This document shows positions 52,730 to 61,457 of a stretch of DNA of 64,000 nt, piece after piece. The position numbers and the translations under genes were made by a program. The first letter of the stretch is position 1, and every line of letters begins with the position of its first letter. Source of the DNA: Brockia lithotrophica (lineage in GTDB: Bacteria; Bacillota; Bacilli; Thermicanales; DSM-22653); NCBI RefSeq assembly GCF_003633725.1, contig NZ_RBIJ01000001.1:255934-319933 (forward strand). Reading direction: 5' to 3'. Below the pieces are notes generated by a model. The model searched no databases, had not been told where the DNA came from, and was given only the letters and a program-made list of their open reading frames with translations.

Positions 52730-53866
52730 TCATATGAGCCCGAGGACTCCCAACCAGTATGCTTCGTCGTAGGCAAACTTGGCCGCCGCAAAGAGCGGGG
52801 AGGGAGGGGAAATGCGCACCCCCTGCCCGCCCGCAAAGGTTACGAAGCTCGCCCGGTCGAAGCTTTCGAAGAGGAAGAAAGCCGTCTTTCCGTCGAAACG
52901 GGCGATTTCCTCCCGGCCTTCCAGGCGGTGGACGAGGTTTTCCACGAGCGTCTCGGCCATGAAGTGTGCCGTAGATCCGGCCTTGCACCACGGGGTGAGG
53001 GCGGCGTCGCCTATGACGTAGACGTTGTCGCGTTCGGGGAGTCTTCCCGTGGCGGGATCGACGGGGACGAATCCGTTCGAGTGGGGGAGGTTTGCGGCTT
53101 CCACGACGCGCGCGCCGCGGTGCGGCGGAATGGCGACGAGGAGGTCGAAGGGGATCCGCGTGCCCAAGTGCGTCTCGATGTAGCGCTCTTCGGGGTGGAC
53201 GGCGACTGGCCTTACGTTTCGTTCTACGTGGACGCCAAGGCGTGCAAAGGTCTCTTCCATCCAGCGGGCGAGTTCCTCGCGCGGGTGCAGGGTGCTTTCC
53301 GGCGTTGCGTACACGAGCTCCGTACGCTCTCGCACGCCGCGGCGCGTGAGGAAGTCGGCCAAAAGGGGGAGGTACTCTGCGGGAGCCGCGGGGCCCTTGA
53401 AGGGGGGTGCGACGAAGAACACGATTCGCCCTCCCGAAAACGACCGCAGGGCCTCGTAGAGCCGCGGGGCGCCTTCGCGGGTATAAAAGTTGTGGCTCGC
53501 CTCGGCAAAGCCGGGGACGAAGGCGAAGTCGGGCTCAGCTCCCGTGGCGAGGACGAGGATGTCGAAGCGGTGCGTCTCCGCCCCGTGGATCCTTCCCTTG
53601 TCTACGTCGATCGCGGACACTTCGTCGACGACGAGGCGCACCCGCCGGTGGACGAAGTCCGCCAGTTTTCGGGTATAATGCGCGAGGGGGCGAAGCCCCA
53701 GGGATACGCACAGAAGGCCGCACGCATACGTGTGCTCGCGGTCCTTTGCGTACAGGGAGATACGCACGCGGTTTTCATCGATTTCGCGGCCGAGGCGACG
53801 GGCGAGGAGATTTGCCACGCGAAGGCCGGCAAGTCCTCCGCCCACGATTCCGATGTCCGTAGCCAG
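52730..53866 (-). CDS. SQR-like FAD-dependent oxidoreductase with probable CTG start
   Basis: A 378-residue flavoprotein related to sulfide:quinone oxidoreductase and type II NADH dehydrogenase. It has the FAD-binding DIGIVGGGLAGLRVANLLARR at the very start (residues 4-24, given here in part as GIVGGGLAGLR), ILVLATGAEPDF (~107), and the second FAD motif NVYVIGDAAL (~290). Cysteines occur in YACGLLC (~46-50) and PWCKAGST (~305); an SQR-type trio is possible but not sure. No ATG, GTG or TTG lies close enough upstream of the Rossmann strand; CTG 53866, 7 bases after GGGGAGGGAGA, fits best. It is likely cotranscribed with the DUF1641 gene. Confidence 0.78.
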   Translation of the reverse strand: MATDIGIVGGGLAGLRVANLLARRLGREIDENRVRISLYAKDREHTYACGLLCVSLGLRPLAHYTRKLADFVHRRVRLVVDEVSAIDVDKGRIHGAETHRFDILVLATGAEPDFAFVPGFAEASHNFYTREGAPRLYEALRSFSGGRIVFFVAPPFKGPAAPAEYLPLLADFLTRRGVRERTELVYATPESTLHPREELARWMEETFARLGVHVERNVRPVAVHPEERYIETHLGTRIPFDLLVAIPPHRGARVVEAANLPHSNGFVPVDPATGRLPERDNVYVIGDAALTPWCKAGSTAHFMAETLVENLVHRLEGREEIARFDGKTAFFLFESFDRASFVTFAGGQGVRISPPSPLFAAAKFAYDEAYWLGVLGLI

Positions 53867-53983
53867 GGGATCTCCCTCCCCGAAGGCGAGCTGTACACCG
53901 CTTGCCCGTTCCGATTTCGCATGTTCTAGCCTTTCCGGGTTTTTCCCTGTACATGCATCGGGACGGCAGAGGAGGCGACGAAG

Positions 53984-55120
53984 GTGGAACGCGAGCAAAA
54001 CGTCCACATACACCTCTCTTCCCCGGCGGAAAGCGCCCCGGCGGAAGAGCACTCCTTTTCCCGCAAGGGAAGGCGCTGTAAGATCTGCAAGCGCCCGGCG
54101 TACATCGACCTGCCCCAGCACAACATCTCCCTCTGCGAGGAGCACTTCGACGAGTTTTTTGTCCGGCAGGTGGAGCGCACGATTCGCCGGTACCGCATGC
54201 TTCCTCCGCGGGCAAAGGTGGTCGTCGCCCTGTCGGGGGGCAAGGACTCGCTCGTCACGGCGCTCGTCCTCAAGCGCCTCGGGTACGAGGTCCTCGGGTT
54301 TCACGTCGACCTGGGGATAGACCTCAACGACTACTCGCCGAAGTCGCGCGAGGCGGTGCTCACCTTTTCCCGCCGGTTCGACATCCCTGTGGAGATCGTC
54401 TCCCTCAAGGAGGAGTACGGCAAGACCATCCCCGATGTCTACAAGAAGGAAAAGAAGATCTGCCCGATTTGTGGCATGACCCGCCGCCACCTCATGAACG
54501 TCTACGCCCTGAAAGCCGCAGAGACCCACGGCGCCTACGCCTTGGCTACGGGCCACCACCTCGACGACCTCGCCGCCCAGCTCTTCGCCAACGTCCTCCG
54601 CTGGGATTTCCACTACCTTGCCAAAGGACTTCCCGTCCTTCCGCCGGAAGACGGGTTTGCCCGCAAGATTAAGCCCCTCGCGCTCACGAGCGAATTCGAG
54701 ATCGTCGCCTTTGCCCAGCTTCACAATGTGGAGTTTGTCCGCTGCTCTTGTCCTCTGGGGAAGGACGCGAAGTTCCGCAAGTACCAATCCATGCTCCGCG
54801 CCGTCGAGGCCCTTTCTCCGGGGACGAAGCGGTACTTCTACCAACGGTATACGGAAATCGCCCACATTTTCGCCGAACACGCTCCTGAGGCCCGCCCCGC
54901 CTTGCGCAAATGCCTCGTATGCGGCATGCCTTCCTCTTCTCCCGTGTGTTCGTTTTGCCGCATTTGGCGTCCCGAGGAGGCGGAAGCCGCCCTGCGGCAG
55001 TACCGCGAACTCACGCTCGCACCCACTACGGGAGGAGGACCGGACGCGGACGAAGCGGGTACCTCCGCCGCATCGTCCGGGGCCTTCGGCGCTTCGGAAG
55101 AAGCTCCTCGAGAGGGGTAA
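53984..55120 (+). CDS. ttuA: TtuA-type tRNA 2-thiolation protein (tRNA U54 sulfurtransferase)
   Basis: A PP-loop ATPase that puts sulfur into 5-methyluridine 54 of tRNA, stabilising tRNA in thermophiles. The 378-residue protein has an N-terminal zinc finger (CKICKRPA...SLCEEHF, ~32-55), the PP-loop ALSGGKDSL (~83), catalytic CPIC (~161), TGHHLDDLAAQLFANVL (~187) and a C-terminal zinc finger (CLVCGMPSSSPVCSFC, ~311), the layout of Thermus TtuA. The first 30 residues and the acidic last 40 are extra. GTG 53984 has GAGGAGG upstream. TtcA (C32 thiolation) is excluded by the zinc fingers. The sulfur carrier TtuB is not nearby. Confidence 0.88.
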   Translation: MEREQNVHIHLSSPAESAPAEEHSFSRKGRRCKICKRPAYIDLPQHNISLCEEHFDEFFVRQVERTIRRYRMLPPRAKVVVALSGGKDSLVTALVLKRLGYEVLGFHVDLGIDLNDYSPKSREAVLTFSRRFDIPVEIVSLKEEYGKTIPDVYKKEKKICPICGMTRRHLMNVYALKAAETHGAYALATGHHLDDLAAQLFANVLRWDFHYLAKGLPVLPPEDGFARKIKPLALTSEFEIVAFAQLHNVEFVRCSCPLGKDAKFRKYQSMLRAVEALSPGTKRYFYQRYTEIAHIFAEHAPEARPALRKCLVCGMPSSSPVCSFCRIWRPEEAEAALRQYRELTLAPTTGGGPDADEAGTSAASSGAFGASEEAPREG

Positions 55121-55162
55121 TGCCGGCCGCCGTCTTTCGGGTGCGAATCGGTCCTTCTCACG

Positions 55163-55199
55163 AAAACGGACCGGACGCCAAAGCGTCCGGTCCGTTTTT
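55163..55199 (+). terminator. Bidirectional terminator between ttuA and an SDR gene
   Basis: A 13-bp perfect GC-rich stem (55166-55178 with 55183-55195) is flanked by AAAA on the left and TTTTT on the right, giving T tracts on both strands between convergent genes. Confidence 0.93.
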
Positions 55200-55201
55200 G
55201 G

Positions 55202-56044
55202 TTAGCGTCCCGTTTCGGGAGCGGAGGGGTGTTCGCGCCTCGTTTCGCGTTCCCAGTACGGTCGGGTGACGAGGCGGGCGATGAGGGCGTCGGCGAGGGA
55301 GGGCGACAGAGCCTCTCCCCAGATGAGGAAGCGGATCCACCAGGGGACGAAGACGTGGGCGCGCGGTCGTTCGAGGGAGGCGACGAGTTTGTCGGCGACG
55401 AGGGCGGGGTCGAGGAAGAGCCAGCGGCGGCTCGAAAAGAAGGGGAGGAAGACGCTTTCGCCGTTGTGGGCGGCGAATTCGGTGGCCGCCGGGGCGGGGT
55501 AGATTGCGGTGACGTGGATTCCGAGGGGCCCCACCTCGCGCCGGAGGGCGTCGGCAAATCCCCGCAGGGCGAACTTCGTGGGGGCGTAGAGGACGTACGG
55601 CGGCATGGCGATGAAGGAGGCGAGGGAGGCGAGGAAGACGACGTGTCCCTGCCCGCGCCGGAGCATTTCCGGGAGCACGAGGTGCGTGAGGTGGACGGCG
55701 GCGCGGAAGTTCACGTCGATCATGCGGTCAATTTCTTCGGGGGTGAGGTTTTTTAGCCAGTCGAGGCGGCCAAACCCGGCGTTGTTCACGAGGACGTCGA
55801 TGCGACCGAAGGTCTTCCGCGCCAGGTCCACGGCGCGTTCCCGGTCTTCCGGGAGGGTAACGTCTCCGGGCACGACGAGCGTAGGGGTAGGGAGCCTTTG
55901 CGCCAGAGCTTCCAGCCGTTCCTTGCGCCGCGCCATGAGGACGAGGCGCGCTCCGCGCGCGGCGAGGCGTTCCGCGGCGAGCGCGCCGAATCCCGAAGAG
56001 GCCCCCGTGAGGAGCACGACCCGATCGTTGAGGGAATTTGCCAT
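55202..56044 (-). CDS. Short-chain dehydrogenase/reductase (extended membrane-associated type)
   Basis: A 280-residue NAD(P)-dependent oxidoreductase. It has LLTGASSGFGALAAERLAARG (cofactor site, ~10-26, shown here in part as TGASSGFG), LVNNAGFG (~85), the catalytic Ser in ASLAS (~138) and YAPTKFAL (Tyr ~151, Lys ~155). The C-terminal ~70 residues (VFVPWWIRFLIWGEALSPSLADALIARL) are hydrophobic, as in DltE/YdfG-related SDRs. The substrate is unknown. ATG 56044 lies 4 bases after the preceding gene's stop, so the two form an operon. Confidence 0.88.
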   Translation of the reverse strand: MANSLNDRVVLLTGASSGFGALAAERLAARGARLVLMARRKERLEALAQRLPTPTLVVPGDVTLPEDRERAVDLARKTFGRIDVLVNNAGFGRLDWLKNLTPEEIDRMIDVNFRAAVHLTHLVLPEMLRRGQGHVVFLASLASFIAMPPYVLYAPTKFALRGFADALRREVGPLGIHVTAIYPAPAATEFAAHNGESVFLPFFSSRRWLFLDPALVADKLVASLERPRAHVFVPWWIRFLIWGEALSPSLADALIARLVTRPYWERETRREHPSAPETGR

Positions 56045-56048
56045 AGGT

Positions 56049-57593
56049 TCATCTCTCCTGCGCCCTGCTCGGGGGCCACGGGCCGAGAGGGATCTCTTCC
56101 GTCTCGTCCCAGTACATGCGCCCGTCCAGTCCTTGGGTGTAGCGAAACGGTCCCTGCGGGACGCGGGGGGTGATCTCGAGAGCGCCGGCGTCCATCGCCT
56201 CCCAGATCACCTGGAAGGGAACTTTGCCGCGCACCCACTTTTCCGCGATGAGCACCCCGTGGCCGGGGATGATCGTAAAGGCGATCGTACGGGGATCGTC
56301 GGGGTTTTGAAGGGCCTGCGAGCGAGAAAACGCCCGGCGGATGCCCATCGCTTGGGCTTCCGTAGAGCAGGACACGGGGTAGTGGAAGTATGCTTCGTCC
56401 ATGGGGACGTACTCTACGACGCGCGGGTCGTACGCGCGAATTCCCCGGTGGCCGTGGAGCTTGGAACGCGCTACGGGAACGGTGTATGTGCGTCCGCCTT
56501 CCTCCCACGTCACGCGCGGCAACGGTTCGTCCATGTCGAAGAGCTCTACAGCCTCCGAAGAGGGGGGGTCGTTTCGCTTCCCCAACACGTGGCGCACGAC
56601 GGCACCTTGTTTGTCCGGCCGAACGCCGACGATGAGGGCGAGTTCGTCGTCTGTAAGTTGCGTCTTGTCAAAGGGGCGGGCGCTTCCCGTGATCGTCGCC
56701 ACGAGGGCGCCGATTTCCGGTTCCCACGTCGCGTAGCAGCCTTCGCTGTACTGGTCGGCGATGGCGTCGCTCACGGCGGGGACGTGGACGAGGCTGTCGA
56801 TGGAGATCGTTTCCGTGAAGAAGTCGCGTCGGCCGAACTCGCGTCCCGCACGCTTCATCGCCTTGGGCGCTTCGAGGCGCTGCCAGACTTCCCATGGGAG
56901 GGGGTCGGCCACCGTCTCGTGCGCGGTGATCTCCCGCGTACTTACGACGGTGGCGAGGCGGCGTACGACGTTGGCCGCCACGAGGGATTCCTTTTCATCC
57001 GGGGACGCTTCCGCGGGCGGGCGGAGGCGGGGGTAGGCGCCGACGAGGTCGAAGAGGTAGGCCTCCTCTAGGGACTCGTCGCCCACGAGGAGGAGGACGC
57101 GGATGCTCTTAGATTGCGCCTGAAGCACGCGTTCGAGGAGAAGAACGGGCCCTCCGCGCCGACCTTGGTTAAGGAGGGCTTCCCACGCCGATTCCGCCAT
57201 CCCCGCGTAGGGGAAGTTTTCGCCGCGGAAGCTCTCGGGATCGGCGAGAAAGGCGCGGGCTTCGTCCAAGGCCCTTTCCCACGCCGCGGTCGGGGCGTGG
57301 ATCACGCTTACGATCGTGGGCGTCTTCGATAAGCCGAAACGGCGCCGGGCGGTGAAAAGAAGGGCGTCGCGCCAGCGCAAGGGTGTGAAGAAGGGCGCCG
57401 GGGTGAGGAGGAGCTCGACGCCGTCCTCGGGATGCTCGAGGAGGTGATGTCCTTCGCGAAGCAAGGCGGCGCGCAGCGCCTCGCGGAAGCTCTGGATGAG
57501 CGGCGTGGCGTACGGTGCGTCGACCCAAGCCGCGCGCATCGGGCGAACCCACGGATGGATCGGGGGGAAGGCAGACGTCGAGGCGAAAACCAT
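56049..57593 (-). CDS. Large conserved-looking protein of unknown function
   Basis: A 514-residue soluble protein, not recognised. There is no signal peptide or membrane segment. The first ~220 residues look alpha/beta (TPLIQSFREALRAALLREGHHL; IRVLLLVGDESLEEAYLFDL). The C-terminal half has several distinctive blocks: DQYSEGCYATWEPEIGAL and TITGSARPFDKTQL (~275-300), GVRPDKQGAVVRHVLGKRND (~315), RSKLHGHRGIRAYDP (~378), HYPVSCSTEAQAMGIRRAF (~400), IIPGHGVLIAEKW (~440). The Gly/His-rich turns suggest an enzyme, perhaps with a metal. ATG 57593 has GGAGGTG 5 bases upstream and TATAAT (57636-57631) as a -10. It is in an operon with the SDR gene. Confidence 0.75.
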   Translation of the reverse strand: MVFASTSAFPPIHPWVRPMRAAWVDAPYATPLIQSFREALRAALLREGHHLLEHPEDGVELLLTPAPFFTPLRWRDALLFTARRRFGLSKTPTIVSVIHAPTAAWERALDEARAFLADPESFRGENFPYAGMAESAWEALLNQGRRGGPVLLLERVLQAQSKSIRVLLLVGDESLEEAYLFDLVGAYPRLRPPAEASPDEKESLVAANVVRRLATVVSTREITAHETVADPLPWEVWQRLEAPKAMKRAGREFGRRDFFTETISIDSLVHVPAVSDAIADQYSEGCYATWEPEIGALVATITGSARPFDKTQLTDDELALIVGVRPDKQGAVVRHVLGKRNDPPSSEAVELFDMDEPLPRVTWEEGGRTYTVPVARSKLHGHRGIRAYDPRVVEYVPMDEAYFHYPVSCSTEAQAMGIRRAFSRSQALQNPDDPRTIAFTIIPGHGVLIAEKWVRGKVPFQVIWEAMDAGALEITPRVPQGPFRYTQGLDGRMYWDETEEIPLGPWPPSRAQER

Positions 57594-57792
57594 CGCCGCA
57601 CCTCCACATCCAAGTACCTCGTCAAAGGGTATTATACCGTCTTCTCAGAACATGCGGGCAGGAGTTTCCAGTTCGCACACCTCCACGCCCTTACGCTACC
57701 ATGGAGTGGAGTAGAGACGTCGCGGATGCGCTCGCCCTCGATCGGCGGGCTCCGTTTGCCGATTCTCCCGGTGTAGACAAGGAGGCGATCCC

Positions 57793-60252
57793 GTGGTCAC
57801 CGTCGTTCGTGGAGAAGACGCACGCCGGAAGATCGATCCCAAGGACCTCCCCTACGAAGATACGTCCGACGTTGCTCCCCTCGAAGGCATTATCGGCCAG
57901 GAACGGGCGGCAGAAGCCCTCGCCCTCGGCCTCGAGATTCGCGCCGAGGGGTTCCACGTGTTCGTCGCGGGTTTCCCAGGAACGGGAAGAACGACCGCCG
58001 TGCGCAACTTCGTCGAGCGCCTCGCGCGTTCGCGTCCGGTTCCGCGCGATTGGTGCTACGTGTACAACTTTCGCGACCCCCAACGCCCCAAGGCCCTTTC
58101 CCTTCCTCCGGGGGAGGGGAGGCGTCTCGCCCATCGCCTCGAAGACGTGGTGGCCTTCCTGCGGCGGGAGCTCCCCCGCGCCTTTGAAGGCGAGGAGTTT
58201 CAAAACCGGCAAAAGGAAATCGTTTCCCGCTTTGAGGATGAGCGCCGCCGTCTCTTGGAAGGGCTCAACCGCCGGGCCCTCATGCAGGGGTTTCTCGTAC
58301 AGATCGGCCCCGACGGCCTCTACATCGTCCCCCACCGGGGCGGGGAGCCCCTCCCGGAAGCGGAACTCAACGCGATGGGGGAGGAGGAACGGAACGAGCT
58401 CTTCGCGCGCCGCCGCAAGGTGGAGGAAGACCTGGCCCAGACCTTTCGGGAAATCCAGCAGCGGGAACGGGAAATGCGGGAAGCCCTTAGAAGCCTGGAA
58501 CGCACCGTGGGAGAGCACATCGTCCAAAGCGCGTTTGCCGAACTCTTCGAAGTGTATGCCGAGGAAAAGGAAGTGCTGCGCTATCTCGAGGAAGTCCGGG
58601 AGGACGTCCTCGAACACCTCCCGCTCTTCCTTAAGGGCCCCGAGCGGCCGCTTCCCTTTCTCCCCGCGGAAGATCCCCTCCGGCGCTACGCCGTAAACGT
58701 ATTCGTGGACCATTCGGAGACAGACGGGGCACCCGTCGTCGTGGAGCGAAATCCGACCTTCCCCAACCTCATCGGTCGGATCGAGCGCGAGGCGGTGCTC
58801 GGGATCTTGCGCACCGACTTCACGCTTCTCAGGGCGGGGTCGCTCCACCGGGCGAACGGTGGGTACCTCATCTTGCCGGCGGCCGACCTGTTGCGCGCTC
58901 CGTTTGCCTGGGACGGACTCAAGCGCGCCCTGCGCGAACGCTCCGTGGTCGTAGAAGACGTCGGCGAAACTTACGGAATCGTCACCTCCCGAAGCCTCGC
59001 CCCCGAGCCCATCCCCCTCGACCTCAAGGTGATCCTCGTCGGCGACCCGTTTTTGTACTTCCTGCTTTACCACTACGATCCCGACTTTCGCGAGCTTTTC
59101 AAGGTAAAGGCGGAATTCGGGACTACGATGCCCTACACGGAGGCCAACGTCCGAAACTTCGTCGCCTTCCTCCGCACCCTCGTGGACAAGGAAAACCTCC
59201 TGCACCTCGAAGCCTCTGCCGTGGCCGCAGTTCTCGAGTACGCCATGCGCTTGGCGGAAGATCGGGAAAAGCTCTCTACGCGCTTTGCCGACCTTGCGGA
59301 CGTCGTCCGCGAGGCGCACGCCTACGCCGCGCGCGAAGGCGCCGAGCGGATCTTTCGCGAACACGTCGTTCGCGCCCTGGAGGCGCGCGTCTACCGAAGC
59401 GCCCTCGTGCGCGACCTCATCTACGAACTCATCGCCACGGGAACGCTCCGCGTCGCGGTGTCTGGGGCGGAGGTCGGCGTGGTCAACGGGATCGCCGTGA
59501 GCACCGTGGGCGACCTCACCTTCGGCCGACCGCAGCGAATCAGCGTTTCCGTGAGCGCCGGGCGCGAAGGAATCCTCGACATCGAGCGCGAGGCCCGGCT
59601 CGGTGGGCGAATTCACACGAAGGGCGTCCTCATCTTGGGAGGGTACCTACGGGCGACGTACGAGCGGGAGGCACCGCTCTCCCTCGCGGCGCAAATCGTC
59701 TTCGAGCAGAGCTACGACCCAATCGACGGCGACAGCGCTTCTCTCGCGGAACTCGTGGCCCTCCTCTCCGCCCTGTCCGGAATCCCCGTCCGGCAAGACC
59801 TCGCCGTCACGGGGTCCGTGGACCAAAAGGGAAACGTGCAGGCGGTGGGTGGGGTGAACGAAAAAATCGAAGGCTTCTACGACATCACCCGCGCCTTGGG
59901 CTGGACGAAAACCCAGGGGGTGGTCATCCCGCGCGCGAACCTCCGCAACCTCATGCTCCGCGAGGACGTCGTGCGGGCGATCGAGGCAGGGGAATTTTCC
60001 GTCTACGCCGTCGGACACGTAGACGAGGCATTGGAACTCCTCTTGGGCGTTTCCGCCGGTGCGCGCGACGAGGAAGGGGAATTTCCGCCCGACAGCGTAC
60101 ACGGGCGGGTGAGCGCGACGCTCAAGCGCTTCCAGGCGATGCTTCGGGGCACGCCTCCCGTCGCCACCGTGCGTCCACCGGAAGCCCCTCAGGAATCGGA
60201 AGCCAAGCTCCCCCCGGAACCTTTTCCTAGGGGGGAAGGGTCTGGGTCGTAG
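57793..60252 (+). CDS. LonB-type ATP-dependent protease (AAA+ Lon family)
   Basis: An 819-residue protease of the LonB/LonC group, which has no Lon N-terminal domain. It begins with a short N-terminal segment and Walker A-like GFPGTGRT (~58), where the usual Lys is replaced by Arg; a long insertion (~115-290) is rich in coiled coil; HRANGGYLILPAADLL (~354) and FKVKAEFG follow. The C-terminal Lon domain has the catalytic Ser in GDSASLAEL (Ser648) and Lys in GGVNEKIEGF (Lys691). It ends with an acidic tail. GTG 57793 follows AAGGAGG. The changed Walker A lysine is also seen in LonC proteins, some of which lack ATPase activity. Confidence 0.88.
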   Translation: MVTVVRGEDARRKIDPKDLPYEDTSDVAPLEGIIGQERAAEALALGLEIRAEGFHVFVAGFPGTGRTTAVRNFVERLARSRPVPRDWCYVYNFRDPQRPKALSLPPGEGRRLAHRLEDVVAFLRRELPRAFEGEEFQNRQKEIVSRFEDERRRLLEGLNRRALMQGFLVQIGPDGLYIVPHRGGEPLPEAELNAMGEEERNELFARRRKVEEDLAQTFREIQQREREMREALRSLERTVGEHIVQSAFAELFEVYAEEKEVLRYLEEVREDVLEHLPLFLKGPERPLPFLPAEDPLRRYAVNVFVDHSETDGAPVVVERNPTFPNLIGRIEREAVLGILRTDFTLLRAGSLHRANGGYLILPAADLLRAPFAWDGLKRALRERSVVVEDVGETYGIVTSRSLAPEPIPLDLKVILVGDPFLYFLLYHYDPDFRELFKVKAEFGTTMPYTEANVRNFVAFLRTLVDKENLLHLEASAVAAVLEYAMRLAEDREKLSTRFADLADVVREAHAYAAREGAERIFREHVVRALEARVYRSALVRDLIYELIATGTLRVAVSGAEVGVVNGIAVSTVGDLTFGRPQRISVSVSAGREGILDIEREARLGGRIHTKGVLILGGYLRATYEREAPLSLAAQIVFEQSYDPIDGDSASLAELVALLSALSGIPVRQDLAVTGSVDQKGNVQAVGGVNEKIEGFYDITRALGWTKTQGVVIPRANLRNLMLREDVVRAIEAGEFSVYAVGHVDEALELLLGVSAGARDEEGEFPPDSVHGRVSATLKRFQAMLRGTPPVATVRPPEAPQESEAKLPPEPFPRGEGSGS

Positions 60253-60299
60253 GGGAACGCACGGCTTCGATTCGCGGCACATCGAGGGGGAGGTCGACC

Positions 60300-61457
60300 G
60301 TGGGGAAGACCTTGCGCCGACTTGTCGTAGTCGCTCTCGCCGTTCTGGCTTGGGTTCGGCTCCAAAGCCACCCCCTTTACCTGAATCCCGAGGAACTTTG
60401 GGCGAAGGCGCGCGAGGCGCTTTTCTCCTTGACCGAGCGCGCTTCTCCGGTTCCCGAATCCGCCGGAGGGACCGGGGAGACCCCTTCTCTCGGGGCCCAT
60501 GCCGATTCCCAAGTGCCCGCGGCCGATTCGGGATCTCCTTCGGGCGAATCCGAGGTGCGCACGTCTGGGACTGCTGCGCTCCACCTGGGGCTTTCGGCAG
60601 ACGAGGCTTCCGCCCTTCTCGGTTCCCCGACCTGGCGCGGGCTATCGCCACAAGGAGAAGATTGGTGGGTATACGAAAAGGGAGGACGGCTGTACGCCGT
60701 CCTCGCCTTCCGCGACGGTGTGTTGGTAGACGTCTTCAGCACCTCGCCGAATTGGGCGCTGGGAAAGTACCGGGTAGGCCAGAAGTTTCCGGACGATACC
60801 GTCCCGCAGACGATCGAGGTGCGTCTGGATGCGGGGATCCAGGCGCAGTTTTCCCAAGAACGACTCAAGGAGGGGGTCATCCTCCTCCCCGGGAGCGGTC
60901 GCGGGGAACTCATCCGCGTCTACGTCGACCGCTTTCGCGAGAACCTCGTCGTCGCCGTACGCCTGAGTGACGTTCGCCATGTTTTGCAAGCCCGTTCGTT
61001 TCCCGTGCAGTTGAGTTACATGGGAAGCCTTCCCGCGTGGCTGAACGAAGAAGAGCCTCCAAAAGTACCCGAGCAATCGGCGCGCACCGGTGAGCGCCTC
61101 ATGCACCGCCTGATGAACGACTTTCGCGTCGATATGGGGCTTAGGCCGCTTACGTGGGACGACGCCGCCGCCCGCGTCGCCCTGGGCCACAGCCAAGACA
61201 TGGCGACGCACCACTTCTTTGCCCACGTCTCCCCCACGACGGGGCTTGACGTGGCCGGGCGGATGCAGCAGGCGGGGATCCCTTACCGCATCGTCGGGGA
61301 AAATCTCGCCACGGGCTTTGCCGACGTCCTCGAGGCGCACGTAGGGCTTCTGAACTCCGAGGGGCATCGGAAGAACTTGCTCGGCAATGACTTTACGCGA
61401 GACGGCGTGGGGATCGTGGACCGCTACGTTACGGTCGTGTTTTACCGTCCTCTATGA
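60300..61457 (+). CDS. CAP-domain extracytoplasmic protein (YlbC-like)
   Basis: A 385-residue protein with an N-terminal membrane anchor (~8-20), a Ser/Gly/Glu linker (~45-95), a CAP-associated N-terminal domain (~98-250, GLSADEASALLGSPTWRG; WWVYEKGGRLYAVLAFRDG) and a C-terminal CAP/SCP domain with MNDFRVDMGLRPLTWDDAAARVALGHSQDMATHHFFAHVSP (split: FRVDMGLRPLTWD, GHSQDMATHHFFAHV), GENLATGF and EGHRKNLLGNDF. The arrangement matches B. subtilis YlbC, of unknown role in the envelope. GTG 60300 follows GAGGGGGAGG. Its 3' end overlaps the convergent ligase gene by 16 bases. Confidence 0.88.
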   Translation: MGKTLRRLVVVALAVLAWVRLQSHPLYLNPEELWAKAREALFSLTERASPVPESAGGTGETPSLGAHADSQVPAADSGSPSGESEVRTSGTAALHLGLSADEASALLGSPTWRGLSPQGEDWWVYEKGGRLYAVLAFRDGVLVDVFSTSPNWALGKYRVGQKFPDDTVPQTIEVRLDAGIQAQFSQERLKEGVILLPGSGRGELIRVYVDRFRENLVVAVRLSDVRHVLQARSFPVQLSYMGSLPAWLNEEEPPKVPEQSARTGERLMHRLMNDFRVDMGLRPLTWDDAAARVALGHSQDMATHHFFAHVSPTTGLDVAGRMQQAGIPYRIVGENLATGFADVLEAHVGLLNSEGHRKNLLGNDFTRDGVGIVDRYVTVVFYRPL

